Part shown: piece after piece, positions 23,201 to 31,814 of the stretch
How positions within the stretch are numbered: position 1 is the stretch's first letter
How the letters are laid out: the number at the start of each line of letters is the position of its first letter
NCBI GenBank assembly: GCA_029465975.1
Contig: CM055761.1
Span: 8,172,529 to 8,236,528 of the forward strand
Length of the DNA stretch: 64,000 nt
Source of the DNA: Dallia pectoralis
Lineage: Eukaryota > Chordata > Actinopteri > Esociformes > Umbridae
Direction of reading: 5' to 3'
The notes under the pieces: model-generated
Seen by the model: only the letters and a program-made list of their open reading frames with translations
Databases searched by the model: none
Told to the model about the DNA's origin: nothing
Translations under genes and position numbers: made by a program

Positions 23201-24223
23201 CTCTGTTCACTTTACATCTGACCGTTCCCTCTGTTCACTGTACATTTGACCGTTCCCTCTGTTCACTTTACATCTGACCGTTCCCTCTGTTCACTTTACA
23301 TCTGACCGTTCCCTCTGTTCACTTTACATCTGACCGTTCCCTCTGTTCACCGTACATCTGACCGTTCCCTCTGTTCACCGTACATCTGACCGTTCCCTCT
23401 GTTCACTGTACATTTGACCGTTCCCTCTGTTCACTTTACATCTGACCGTTCCCTCTGTTCAAAATGTATCATGGACCTTCAGCCTAGTTTGCTTTGGTAC
23501 CACGTACACTTATGAGAATCCTTATGTTCAAACATAGTGTTGGTTATTGATAATCCATGACTAGCACAGAAAGAAGTCTCTCAGGTAAAAATCAAGGAGG
23601 TCGTTCCTATCAATCACACCTCTCCAGGTGTCTCCATCGTTGACCATTTCCTGTACTGTATATCTGACCTTTCCCTGTCTGCTGTATATCTGACAATTTC
23701 CTGTCTGCTGTATATCTGACAATTTCCTGTCTGCTGTATGTCTGACCATTTCCTGTCTACTGTATATCTGACCATTCCCTGTCTTTACTCTGTATCTGAC
23801 CATGTCCTGTCTTTACTCTGTATATGACCATTTCCTGTCTTTACTCTGTATATGACCATTTCCTGTCTTTACTCTGTTTCTGACCATTTCCTGTCTTTAC
23901 TTTATATCTGACCATGTCCTGTATTTACTATATATCCGACCATTTCCTCTATTTCTTTCTTTCTAATAGAGTAATTATAATAGAGATAATAAATTGCATG
24001 CTTTTACTGTATTGTGCGCTAGTACAGTATGAATTCCCCCCCAGGTCAGAACGAAGGGACGCTGCTGTTGAAGGAGGATGACGTGCTGTATGTCATTGAG
24101 GAAGACAAGGGCGACGGCTGGACGCGAGCACGGAAGCAAACCGGGGAGGAAGGCTACGTGCCCACGTCTTACCTTGACATCACCATGGAGAAAAACAGCA
24201 AAGGTGCAGTCACCTACATCTGA
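6561..24223 (+). CDS. fnbp1l: fnbp1l (Toca-1), F-BAR/HR1/SH3 adaptor, 14 of about 15 coding exons
   Basis: Toca-1 binds curved PI(4,5)P2-rich membrane through its F-BAR dimer, active Cdc42 through HR1, and N-WASP/dynamin through SH3, driving Arp2/3 actin assembly in endocytosis and protrusions. Exons: 6561-6676, 9611-9661, 11918-12065, 12181-12243, 13472-13576, 13674-13802, 13918-14064, 16071-16280, 16816-16977, 19289-19398, 19665-19797, 20246-20340, 22735-22898, 24045-24223. All are bounded by AG/GT and phases agree across every junction; the sum is 1,812 nt. Adding the usual 8-residue first exon gives about 611 aa, against 605 in human as I recall. F-BAR is about residues 1-260, HR1 about 390-465, SH3 about 542-605. 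FNBP1L is preferred over FNBP1 and TRIP10 because of KLWLFGKKPK, the SPEGSYTD linker and the C-terminal KNSKGAVTYI. Exon 1 (MSWGTELW in the family) was not found and should lie upstream. Confidence 0.95.
6677..9610 (+). other. fnbp1l: fnbp1l intron 2
   Basis: AT-rich intronic sequence with no tandem array and no recognisable gene. Short open frames (for example 8215-8622) show no domain and no exon-like flanks that fit the fnbp1l model. Confidence 0.7.
9611..9661 (+). CDS. fnbp1l: fnbp1l exon 3, F-BAR
   Basis: A 51-nt exon with acceptor tcccttacag and donor gtgagt. It encodes (R)NLVKKYCPKRSKEDEP(R), matching the conserved NLVKKYCPKR segment of FNBP1L. Both boundaries split arginine codons, consistent with its neighbours. 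Confidence 0.94.
   Translation, partial: EPGEKVLSQALQRGRT
10467..10761. repeat. 13-bp minisatellite CTCTATGTCCCCG, about 23 copies
   Basis: Almost perfect; a few CCACG and GCCCACG variants sit near each end (about 10540 and 10745). Confidence 0.98.
11077..11757. repeat. 37-bp minisatellite, about 18 copies
   Basis: Unit ATGTCACCACCAGGCCAGTG followed by CCAGTCCAGCTGACCTC; variants CAGTCC/CAGGCC, ATGTC/ACGTC and GATCTC. The paired variant GATCTCACGTCAACACC recurs at about 11375 and 11595. Confidence 0.97.
11918..12065 (+). CDS. fnbp1l: fnbp1l exon 4, F-BAR
   Basis: Acceptor tgtgtgtgcag, donor gtgagt. It encodes FTTCLSFYSILNELNDYAGQ and on to DLKSERKH, the F-BAR region that includes the conserved NDYAGQREVVAEEM stretch. 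Phase 0 at the 3' end. Confidence 0.95.
12181..12243 (+). CDS. fnbp1l: fnbp1l exon 5, F-BAR
   Basis: A 63-nt exon, acceptor aactccacag, donor gtgagt. It encodes HLQEGRKAQQYLDQCWKQMD plus Y, an F-BAR helix conserved across CIP4, FBP17 and Toca-1. Confidence 0.95.
12244..13471 (+). other. fnbp1l: fnbp1l intron 5
   Basis: Unique AT-rich sequence without a tandem array. No exon or other feature was recognised. Confidence 0.7.
13472..13576 (+). CDS. fnbp1l: fnbp1l exon 6, F-BAR
   Basis: A 105-nt exon (35 codons, phase 0 on both sides). It encodes SKKKFERECREAEKSQLSYD to TKSEVEK, the charged F-BAR helix. Acceptor gtcgataccag has a weak pyrimidine tract; donor gttagt. Confidence 0.94.
13674..13802 (+). 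CDS. fnbp1l: fnbp1l exon 7, F-BAR
   Basis: A 129-nt exon (43 codons). It encodes AKSQLYMRTHSADESKNEYA to HFNVAIPQIFK. KNEYAAQLQNFNGEQ is a Toca-1 signature. Acceptor tctgtgcgcag, donor gttaga. The preceding intron is only 97 bp. Confidence 0.95.
13918..14064 (+). CDS. fnbp1l: fnbp1l exon 8, end of F-BAR
   Basis: A 147-nt exon (49 codons): NLQDMDERRTVKLGETYRTF to CLEGMVTAAKAVDERK. It completes the F-BAR domain near residue 261. Acceptor acttcaccag, donor gtgggt. The 40-bp minisatellite begins about 45 bp after this donor. Confidence 0.95.
14110..16003. repeat. 40-bp minisatellite, about 47 copies, fnbp1l intron 8
   Basis: Nearly perfect 40-bp units built around TGTAGGCTGGAGTCTCTGGG, GTTTCCAACA and GGCGCTCTAC. 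Variants are TGTAGG/CGTAGG and CCAACA/CCAGCA, clustered in blocks. The first two full periods (about 14120-14200) are 34 bp, lacking the CCAACA-type insert. It fills almost all of the intron between exons 8 and 9. Confidence 0.97.
16071..16280 (+). CDS. fnbp1l: fnbp1l exon 9, post-F-BAR linker
   Basis: A 210-nt exon: DSVIVVESFKSGFEPPGDFP, FEDYSQ, then KLWLFGKKPK at the end. SGFEPPGDFPFEDYSQ is a hallmark of FNBP1L; the LWLF form separates it from FNBP1 (LWPF) and TRIP10 (RWPF). Acceptor tctttgccag, donor gtgaga. Confidence 0.95.
16281..16815 (+). other. fnbp1l: fnbp1l intron 9
   Basis: Unique intronic sequence; no repeat or exon recognised. Confidence 0.7.
16816..16977 (+). CDS. fnbp1l: fnbp1l exon 10, proline-rich segment (probably alternative)
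   Basis: A 162-nt exon, phase 0 on both sides. It encodes a proline-rich stretch beginning SPPSSPLPVPHPPDP and ending MVSFRGLKRG. It corresponds to the human segment ending PSFRSLKRG, which, as I recall, is included or skipped in different FNBP1L isoforms. Being a multiple of three, skipping would keep the frame. The short VKPRMVSFRGLKRG end is the best conserved part. Acceptor tgtgtcgccccag, donor gtaaga. Confidence 0.88.
17256..18254. repeat. TG-rich minisatellite, about 44-bp unit, about 24 copies
   Basis: Units contain CTGTGATTGAGTGTGTGGTT, then TGATCTGGTGTGGTGTGTGA and GGG or GAG. Unit length varies because GTGTGG or GTGTGGTTTG segments are gained or lost. GATTGACTG and GATTGAGTG variants alternate. 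It keeps two minus-strand frames open for over 1 kb, which is a composition effect. Confidence 0.95.
19071..19082 (+). CDS. fnbp1l: possible fnbp1l microexon encoding WSAK
   Basis: TGGTCAGCGAAG followed by a consensus donor gtaagt. It reads W-S-A-K, close to the WSVK(M) that follows LKRG in human FNBP1L, and both neighbouring exons are in phase 0, so 12 nt would fit. The base pair before it is CG rather than AG, so a canonical acceptor is missing. It may be a real microexon with a noncanonical or misread acceptor, or a coincidence. Confidence 0.35.
19289..19398 (+). CDS. fnbp1l: fnbp1l exon 11, start of HR1
   Basis: It encodes APSLEDYSHLPPEQRRKRLQ to SKELQKEVDQ(R). This is the first HR1 helix, part of the Cdc42-binding coiled coil. 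Acceptor gatttcag, donor gtaagg. Ends two bases into an arginine codon. Confidence 0.95.
19665..19797 (+). CDS. fnbp1l: fnbp1l exon 12, HR1
   Basis: It encodes DALNKMKDVYEKNPQMGDPQ to EKLRSEIHKNE. MKDVYEKNPQMGDP is the loop that joins the HR1 helices and is nearly invariant in the family. Acceptor tgtgtattcag, donor gtaagc. Confidence 0.96.
20150..20241. repeat. CA/CACTCT microsatellite at the exon 13 acceptor
   Basis: Runs of (CA)n interrupted by CTCT extend to within a few bases of the acceptor ctcag of the exon at 20246, so the repeat occupies the polypyrimidine-tract position. Confidence 0.95.
20246..20340 (+). CDS. fnbp1l: fnbp1l exon 13, HR1-SH3 linker
   Basis: A 95-nt exon: SWLSEVEGKVSSRGDRRPSS to NHHAPHGRE(R). 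It matches human AWLSEVEGK...GDRRHSSDINH. Acceptor cacactcag, donor gtcaga. Skipping would shift the frame. Confidence 0.94.
20764..22719. repeat. 33-bp minisatellite with higher-order structure, about 59 copies
   Basis: The core of each unit is TGTTACTGTAGAGGTGTTCT followed by ATGTCTATTGACA or a variant. The first units (to about 21040) are mostly 31 bp and end in TTTAAAAA. Variant order repeats at 396 bp (12 units): for example the rare CTCTACTGTC at 21301 and 21697, and TATTAACATG at 21535 and 21931, then again 363 bp later at 22294. It ends about 15 bp before the exon at 22735. Confidence 0.97.
22735..22898 (+). CDS. fnbp1l: fnbp1l exon 14, acidic linker and start of SH3
   Basis: It encodes SPEGSYTDTPSLEHRSPPHQ, an acidic run DEFDDEFDDDDPLP, then IGHCKALYSFD, the first SH3 strand with the ALYSF motif. 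Acceptor cctcttctccag, donor gtagag. The exon sits between two tandem arrays. Confidence 0.96.
22905..23460. repeat. 28-bp minisatellite, about 20 copies, fnbp1l intron 14
   Basis: Unit ACATCTGACCGTTCCCTCTG followed by TTCACTTT, with TTCACCGT and TTCACTGT variants. It starts within about 10 bp of the exon 14 donor. Confidence 0.97.
23641..23951. repeat. degenerate TCTGACCATTTCCTGTCT array
   Basis: About eleven imperfect units of about 27-28 bp carrying TATATCTGACCATTTCCTGT. The ATCTGACC core is shared with the array just upstream, suggesting an older, diverged part of the same tandem family. Confidence 0.85.
24045..24223 (+). CDS. fnbp1l: fnbp1l exon 15, SH3 and C-terminus KGAVTYI
   Basis: It encodes QNEGTLLLKEDDVLYVIEED, KGDGWTRARKQTGEEGYVPTSY and the tail KNSKGAVTYI, then TGA at 24221. 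ALYSF, the acidic RT loop, the GW pair and the PTSY motif are all present, so the SH3 groove looks intact. The final T-Y-I fits a class I PDZ ligand pattern. Acceptor attcccccccag. Confidence 0.96.
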
Positions 24224-24876
24224 TCTGAGCTCCTGCTCGGACACCTCCCATATCTAGTCCTCCCTCTGCCGAGGGCCGGTCATAACGGCATTCCCTCGTC
24301 TTTTGTTCACTGTGTGAGCACACGGACAAACAAACTAACCACCCAGACATCCCTGTGTTAAAATAGCCACCCTCCCTGTTAAGGAGCTCAGTATCAACCA
24401 ATAAAACCACGTGTGTCTGTCGGAAGGACTCATTTCTATACATTGTTAATGGCAAAGGTGACTCATCGAACCCAAGGGCTGTGGTTTTTATTTAATTTAG
24501 TTATTTTAAGTGATTTATTTTCGGAAGGACATATATTTTCAATGCTCTTCCAGTTTTATGGTGTTATCAGAATTTAAGAATTGGAAAAATTACTTCCTGA
24601 TTCTCTTTCATTTAAATTTTTACCTCAGATGTTGTGTCATTATGATAAGACATGAGTTGTGCCTACTGTAACACTCGTGCTTCCCAGAAACGTTTTATGC
24701 TTTGAGATAATTGTACCCCCCTCACTCCTCTTCCTGCAAGTTTGCGTCATCACAGTGCTGCCCTCTGGTGGTCTGGGCCGGTGTTGCTCCCGGGGGTGTA
24801 GTTCACGTGGGTGTCAGTACTCTGGAACCGGATCAGTACAGTAACTCCTCTCTCTCTCTCTCCTCTTGGACTGCAG

Positions 24877-24884
24877 GTTCCTGA
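24877..24884 (+). CDS. fnbp1l: alternative fnbp1l terminal exon giving C-terminus KGS
   Basis: Splicing from an internal donor after AAAG at 24203 (next bases gtgcag) to the acceptor ttggactgcag at 24876 reads AAA G|GT TCC TGA, giving K-G-S-stop. This matches the alternative KNSKGS ending of FNBP1L as I recall it. Only eight coding bases lie in this exon; its 3' UTR continues downstream. Confidence 0.65.
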
Positions 24885-27852
24885 GTGGCGCTGCGTGGTG
24901 AGGTCAATCGCTGAGTCTGGTGGGGCTAGTGGCAGACATGTTGTCTCAGACAGGAAGGGGGGCGGCAGGCAGAGTCAGGTTGCACGTTTGCATGAACACA
25001 TCCATGACCATTCTCATGACGCCACAGTGGCAGGGTCAGAGGTTGTAGCCTATCAGAAGGGGAGGCGGTCTGTGGCACAGAGTAACCGTCCCACTCTAGC
25101 AGCACCGCCAACCGACCCAGGAGTGTAGGATTATTCCCAGCTGAGCACGACATTGTCATTTATATAGAGAAGAGCCAGTGCTCTGCTTTAATGTTGTATT
25201 TCCGCTCTCTCGGTAGCATCCAGCACTAACAGCTTGTCTTGTTGCATTGTGCCATTCTCATTGTGTGGTCTGCATCGCCTGCCTGTGACACAGTCTTAAC
25301 GTGCGTCCGTATGTCCGTAACACGAGCCGGCATTCCCCTCGTACGCTAGCCGCCTTCCTTACGAATGCAGCGTCTTCTTGGATGTAACCCTGTGGTAGAC
25401 CCGTCTGTCGTTAATCTCTCGCTAACCTTACTGTGCCGTCTCGTCCATCCGTCCGTACGTCATTATTTGTCTTTCTCCTCGTGTCTTGTGTTCTCGTTCG
25501 CTGTGCCGACTAGAAACCTTCGGTCCTGCTGATGCCTGTGTTGAATATGTTCTGTCATTGTGTTGGTGAGTAACCTTATGGTGCTCTGTAACCAGCGATC
25601 AGAATAGAAGCAGGACTACTCTAGACTCAGCGGGCCGTTGCCCTTCACACTACCGCTTGGTGTCCTTCGTCTCGTCATCCTTCCCGCACCGGCGCCACCG
25701 ACCGGAGAAAGACTGGACTTGGGGTGGAAGTGACATGTTAGCGCCAGCAGGGGGATCTCCTCCTCACCGGTTGGTCAGCCGGCATCACCACCACAGGAAA
25801 CCGGGAGACTGAGTTATATAAAGGCCATTAAATCCCCCGCGAATCAACAACCACACTCAAAATGTCAGCGCAGTATTTGCCTTAATACTCTGAGGGTGAG
25901 CATGGTTCCGCTAAGGGCTCGTCCATCGCTCTCTGCGGTGCCACTCTAGGGCCGTCTAACCCACAACCCCATGTCCCGTCTTTTCTACGTCTCCCTGGGA
26001 CATCCCGGGGGGGCTTGATGTGTGCCCCCTTACACACACACACACACACACACATATATGTCCTACTCCTGTAACAGTCCTCTTTCCAACGCATATTTGT
26101 GAATGTGATTATACATATGTGTATATGTGTATGCATATTAATGTGAGTATGTGTATACATGTATGTGTATATATTTAGTTAGTTTTATTATTGAATTGTA
26201 CGCATTAACATCTCTTTTCTTTAATACTGAATGTGTTTTTAATCATGACTTTTTCTAGGTTTTTTAAACAGGCGAATGACTCGCTTTTCAGAACTGTGCC
26301 GTTAACTCATAGCAACCACGCGTTTCGTCCAAACGTCCTTCTGGATAAGGATATGGTCTTAACTGATGCACTTTTGCCACATAGCATTTAAATTGACCAT
26401 TAATGAATAAATAAATAAATGAATGAATGAAATGGACTCTGTATGCTACCTTTTGTGTAGATTTAAGGTGGAACAGCGTAGACTAGCTGAATCGTAAATG
26501 CTGACATGTTCGGAACAAGCACCAAATGAATGGCTTTATCGCGACCAAGCATGTAAGTGCTTTTTATAGTCCTTTTTAATTTAATTTGTGTACAAAGGTT
26601 TTGTATCAAACACGAAGCAAAGAACAATGCAGGAGACAAACAATGTAGTAATTGAATACATATTAATGTGGAGTGAATTTGTATGAGCGTATAGGACATG
26701 ATGATTGATTTAACAGAATGGAAGCTTGTCCATAAGACTGGTAGAGTTTCCTTTGATAGGCTAAGACATTCCCCAATCATTGTATTGCAGTTGACTGGTG
26801 TTTCCAGTATGAGCACTGCATTAGTTCCTAATGAATATGTAAAGCTGTGAAAAGGGACAATATGATGATGATATGCTCATTTGACTTGAACTGTATTTCT
26901 GAGAACTTCCTGGGCACCAACACTATGTCTTTAAGACTCGCCTGCTTCTTTGACAAATGTGCACTACTAACTAACAAATTGTTAATGATGTTCAAATGGA
27001 GCTGTGTCTATAGTATACATCCTGTCTGAGTGCATCGTGTCATTACATCACCTGGACGCTCTTTGAATGTTTACTCCTCTGATGTTTAACTGGTGAATAG
27101 ATGTGTATTCAGAATTTGGGAGAGCCTTGCCTTTTGTCTAAGTGGAATTACTTTGATTGGCTTGTGAAGCATGTAGGTATGTCCTTGACTCAACATAATG
27201 TTATCTAAAGGTCCATTTATATATTCAACCCTACAAGATCACCAATGTCAAGCAATGCTGGTAAGTTTCATTTTGGATCTGGTAGCCATGAAGGAAGTCG
27301 TGTGAGTACTGTGTTAAATGAAGCACCTTAACCCATACATTTGTGTCTGCCATTGACCTGCATCAGAACAATTAAGTATTTTTCACCAGCTTGTTCCTGG
27401 TGCCCTAAAACTGCTTTATCATTGGTCCATTAATGGAAGTAACTTTCAGTGATGACAAGTTGCCATGATGTTTCATACTGTATGTTTATCACTTATTACA
27501 AACATCCTTAACCAAAAGTTATGCAGAAATCGGGGGGGGGGGTCACTTTGGATTAAAACTGTGAGCTGATTCATAATGATTATGGCGTGATTGTGATCTT
27601 AATGCAATAAAAACAAAAAAGGCAGTAGTATTTGTGCTCATCAAGGCTAAGAGCAAACTGTTTTATGTACCAAACCAGAGTTGGTATAGTGGCACAACAA
27701 TCTTAACGGTAAAATAAAGTAAATATCACAATCTGTTGACTTTAACATACTTTGTATTGTAATAAACAATGCCAGTACTTTATGTTATTCTCATATCTTC
27801 TGTTTTGTTTGGGCACTTTGTGGTAAAGAATCCTGTTTTATCTCGTTGTTCT

Positions 27853-27858
27853 AATAAA
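27853..27858 (+). terminator. fnbp1l: probable distal poly(A) signal of fnbp1l
   Basis: AATAAA within ttctaataaaacacc, followed by a T-rich tract about 25 bp later. It is the last plus-strand poly(A) hexamer before the convergent bcar3 UTR. Confidence 0.5.
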
Positions 27859-27929
27859 ACACCAACACTCTTTGCATCTTTTTAAAGTGTCATCAGCATT
27901 ATTTGTAAATGTGGTTTTTAATGAAACGG

Positions 27930-28877
27930 ACGCATTCTGCATGTCATTGTTTAATTTATTTATTCATTTTTTGCCAGAATAGTCTGTATAAAGATATTCA
28001 TATTAATACGCAACTCTATGTACATGTCAATAATATTTAAGATGAAAATATATTACATAGTCTAGCATTCATGCTTCCATATTAAATATGTACACCTTAT
28101 ACCATTTAGTAATCCACAATAACTCCTAAATTACCTTAACTTCAGAGAAATACTAAATGTGAAACATACAGTTGAAAGCTTAGCTAATGTACACCAATAT
28201 ATATTACATAGTATTTTATACAATATATGGTAAATCTGTTTGATTGACCAACCTTCATCTTTCTTGCCCATCGTACTATTTTACTTATAGCCTTCTGTGG
28301 AACCATTGTGGAACCATTATGTGGAACCATTATGAGCCTAGCTTCAATAACAACTGATGATACATTCATGTATTGACACTTGTGACGTGTGGACCAACAG
28401 TTTTTGAAACTCTTGAATCCTCGTATCGCAGTATCTGTGGTGCGTATGTTTCCCACACAGTAAAACTAACAGACTACGGGTCAAAGTACTACAATTTGAT
28501 GTAACTGCTGCCTTTGTCTAACCTGGGTGCTAGTCTGATAAAATGCCAACTGGCTGTCATCTATTATCAGGCTATTTGGCTTGACCAGGACACCAATGGA
28601 GAAGAAAAGCAAACAAACTCATCTGGGTCTAGTTTTGTACATGTCCTGCATCACAAGGGGAAATATTTCCCACGATAATTCCAACACTTTTAGAGTACCG
28701 TCCGGCCAGGGAACAGCTCCAGCTGGAACCCACAGTGAACAGACCGATTAGGAAACAACAGTAAGTCTTCTGCTCCGCTAATTAGCCTCAATGGAAACAG
28801 TGTTTTCCTCGTAACCAGCATGTCCTTTCACATATGTCCAGTGTTGAGTAATACAGTCTGTTTGTCACAGGCTCTGG
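27930..28877 (-). other. bcar3: bcar3 3' UTR
   Basis: Sequence between the stop codon and the minus-strand poly(A) signals near 27955. It is AT-rich without repeats, apart from a small three-copy GTGGAACCATTAT repeat near 28300-28330. Its extent is inferred from the poly(A) hexamers. Confidence 0.5.
27955..27964 (-). terminator. bcar3: probable poly(A) signals of bcar3
   Basis: Two overlapping TTTATT hexamers on the plus strand read AATAAA on the minus strand. They lie about 920 bp past the bcar3 stop codon. Confidence 0.45.
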
Positions 28878-29053
28878 TTAGAGTTCTGTGTGTTTGACTG
28901 TTTGCTCTAGTTTCCTGGACAGAGCCGTCAGAATAAGCGTGAACTTTTCGTATCTCTCCGTCTGGTTCACTGCCGCCCCTCTGCTTCCCCACAGGAGACG
29001 CAGCTGGAAGTCTGTTTTAAAAATCTCCAGCAGATCCTCGTCAGCCTGGAAGC
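28878..29053 (-). CDS. bcar3: bcar3 last coding exon
   Basis: It encodes GFQADEDLLEIFKTDFQLRL, then LLWGSRGAAVNQTERYEKF, ending LSRKLEQTVKHTEL and TAA (28878-28880). It aligns with the human C-terminus ...RLLWGSKGAQVNQTERYEKFNQILTALSRKLE. Acceptor attctctacag. No long open frame marks this exon, so it is easily missed. Confidence 0.95.
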
Positions 29054-31783
29054 CTGTAGAGAATTAATGGAATCATTAAACTTATTTTCCAGTTATTTTC
29101 TACCACAAATAGTTTTTATACGTGATCCCTCTCATCATACAAGCAGAATGACATGTTTATTAATTTCAGGCACAATAAAAAAAGCCATGACACTATGTAC
29201 TTGAGCAATCGCTTGGCAAAGTATGTTACCAGCTGTCTGTACTTTATGTAGCAGTGTGGAGAGTATTACCAAAGATAGCTCACACGCTGTCATTTACTAT
29301 AGCAGGCTAGTGAATCAGGCTAGTTGATCTGAGTATAGAGAGTCTAAAAAGGTGGGTGCAGAACTGAACACCAGCTAACAAGTTCCTATTAGGGAATATT
29401 GGCACAGGCTGAGATGTTTCTTTTGGGATAATAATTATATTTACCATGCACTTATAAATAACACAATTCTTAAAAACGCAGTCTACTATGTAACAATTAA
29501 GTCTTAGGTACAGAACATCTACTGATATTGATTATAACATGATGTACACGTCTGTTGTTTTATATGTAGACGTATGTTGTTTTATATGTACACGTCTGTT
29601 GTTAACTTGTTTTATATTTACAGGTCAGGTGTTTTACATGTACCGGTCTGTTGTTTTATATTTACAGGTCAGGTGTTTTACATGTACCGGTCTGTTGTTT
29701 TATATTTACAGGTCAGGTGTTTTACATGTACACGTCTGTTGTTTTATATTTACAGGTCAGGTGTTTTACATGTACAGGTCTGTTGTTTTACATGTACACG
29801 TCTGTTGTTTTACATGTACAGGTCTGTTGTTTTACATGTACATGTCTGTTGTTTTATATGTACATGTCTGTTGTTTTATATTTACAGGTCAGTTGTTTTA
29901 CATGTACACGTCTGTTGTTTTATATGTAGACGTATGTTGTTTTATATTTACAGGTCAGGTGTTTTACATGTACACGTCTGTTGTTTTATATTTACAGGTC
30001 AGGTGTTTTACATGTACCGGTCTGTTGTTTTACATGTACACGTCTGTTGTTTTACATGTACCGGTCTGTTGTTTTACATGTACACGTCTGTTGTTTTACA
30101 TGTACATGTCTGTTGTTTCACATGTACATGTCTGTTGTTTCACATGTACATGTCTGTTGTTTTATATGTACATGTCTGTTGTTTTATATGTACATGTCTG
30201 TTGTTTCACATGTACATGTCTGTTGTTTCACATGTACATGTCTGTTGTTTTATATGTACATGTCTGTTGTTTTACATGTACACGTCTGTTGTTTTACATG
30301 TACATGTCTGTTGTTTCACATGTACATGTCTGTTGTTTCACATGTACATGTCTGTTGTTTTATATGTACATGTCTGTTGTTTTATATGTACATGTCTGTT
30401 GTTTCACATGTACATGTCTGTTGTTTCACATGTACATGTCTGTTGTTTTATAGTTACACATCTGTCTGGCTCACTGTCTTGCACATTACCTTGGAGAATG
30501 CCTTGACTGTTGGCTGTATATGTGTCAGCGCTACGTGCCACACCACGAGCCTCCTCCAGGTGGCGTAGCATGATCTCACAGCCCTGGTCGTTGCTCTCCC
30601 ACAGCTCCATACCCTCAAACACCACCGCCGGGCGCTCCATCAGGACCAGCAGGGGCATCAGCAGGGGCACTGTGGTGCCAGTAAAGGGCATGTCCACTAC
30701 ACACACACACACACACACACATACACAGTTAGAAACTGAACACACACAACGACCAATACTCTAGTGCCATAATAAGTGCACCAACTGACGTGCTTACCTG
30801 TTCCTTCATACAGCCCCTTGTAAAAGGGCTTGAGAGACTTCTCATATATAATGGCAGTCTGTGTGTAGGTCCTCCTCAGCGTGGTCCATGTGTGGTCTAA
30901 ACGCACAATCTGCAGACCAGAACAGAGTCTGTTATCTACCGGTCAGTGTCCATCAGTACAGTATGTTAGACCTTTACCTTTCGTTAATTTCAGATTAGTA
31001 TATTTATTTTTTAATTCCAGATAAGTATATTTATATTCAATTCTAGATTAGTATATTTATATATACCGGTACTTCCAGATTTATATATACTGTTTTGCAT
31101 TAAAATATATGGCTTACATTAAATTACGTTTTGATACTGCACATTTGTCACAGATACAAGGTGTGATATTGGATATGTTAATACCAACAATCCTGTCAAA
31201 CAACCTTCTTTATTTAAACTGTGTCGTGTATCACAGTCAAAAAAAGAAAAGCCCAAATATATAAATTATAGGCAATTTAGATTTTAATGGAATCTCTACT
31301 ATCCCAATTCAAGCACAATCCGGTTTGTCCTTCAGAAACAGGAAGTATTGCTGCCTCTGTAAACACATAACTTCATGTATGCATTGGCCCTGACAGACTC
31401 TGGCCATTTTATAGGTCCCCATAATCTTTTCATAAGAGATCATCAGCCTACACTTACTGCCTGACCACTGAACCGGGTGGGGTTCTGGCCGTATTGAGTG
31501 TGCTACCTGAGGCATGTCCAGTGCTTTCATGACAGAGGAGAAGGCGTACAGGTCCCCCATGGAGTCCTTCAGCTCCAGAGCCACCATAATGATCCTGTTG
31601 AGTGTGGCCGCTCGCTCCTCCAGACTTCCTGTGCAGCCCAGGATGTCTACAGCGATCCCAATGGCCATGGTGTGATGCCTGCGGATTGAGTCCAACAACA
31701 CAGCTCAATTAGGAAGTCCTGATAACCTTGAACTTGTGTTGTGTAAATGTGGAGGGTTGAGGAATGTGCGTCGTGTGTGTGTG

Positions 31784-31814
<31 letters not shown>

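Larger units (their letters stand above)
24224..27880 (+). other. fnbp1l: fnbp1l 3' UTR
   Basis: Long AT-rich sequence after the stop, with a CA run near 26032-26054 and several poly(A) signals: AATAAA repeats near 26405, near 27605 and 27760, and the last at 27853-27858. No other gene is recognisable. Mammalian FNBP1L also has a long 3' UTR. The exact end is inferred. Confidence 0.65.

Noticed and set aside
24659..25128. Short plus-strand frames after the fnbp1l stop
   Set aside because: No domain or conservation; they lie in the 3' UTR. Only the GTTCCTGA acceptor exon was kept.
29539..30568. About 300-codon Cys/Val-rich plus-strand frames resembling membrane proteins
   Set aside because: Translation of the 22-bp array; overlaps a real bcar3 exon on the other strand.
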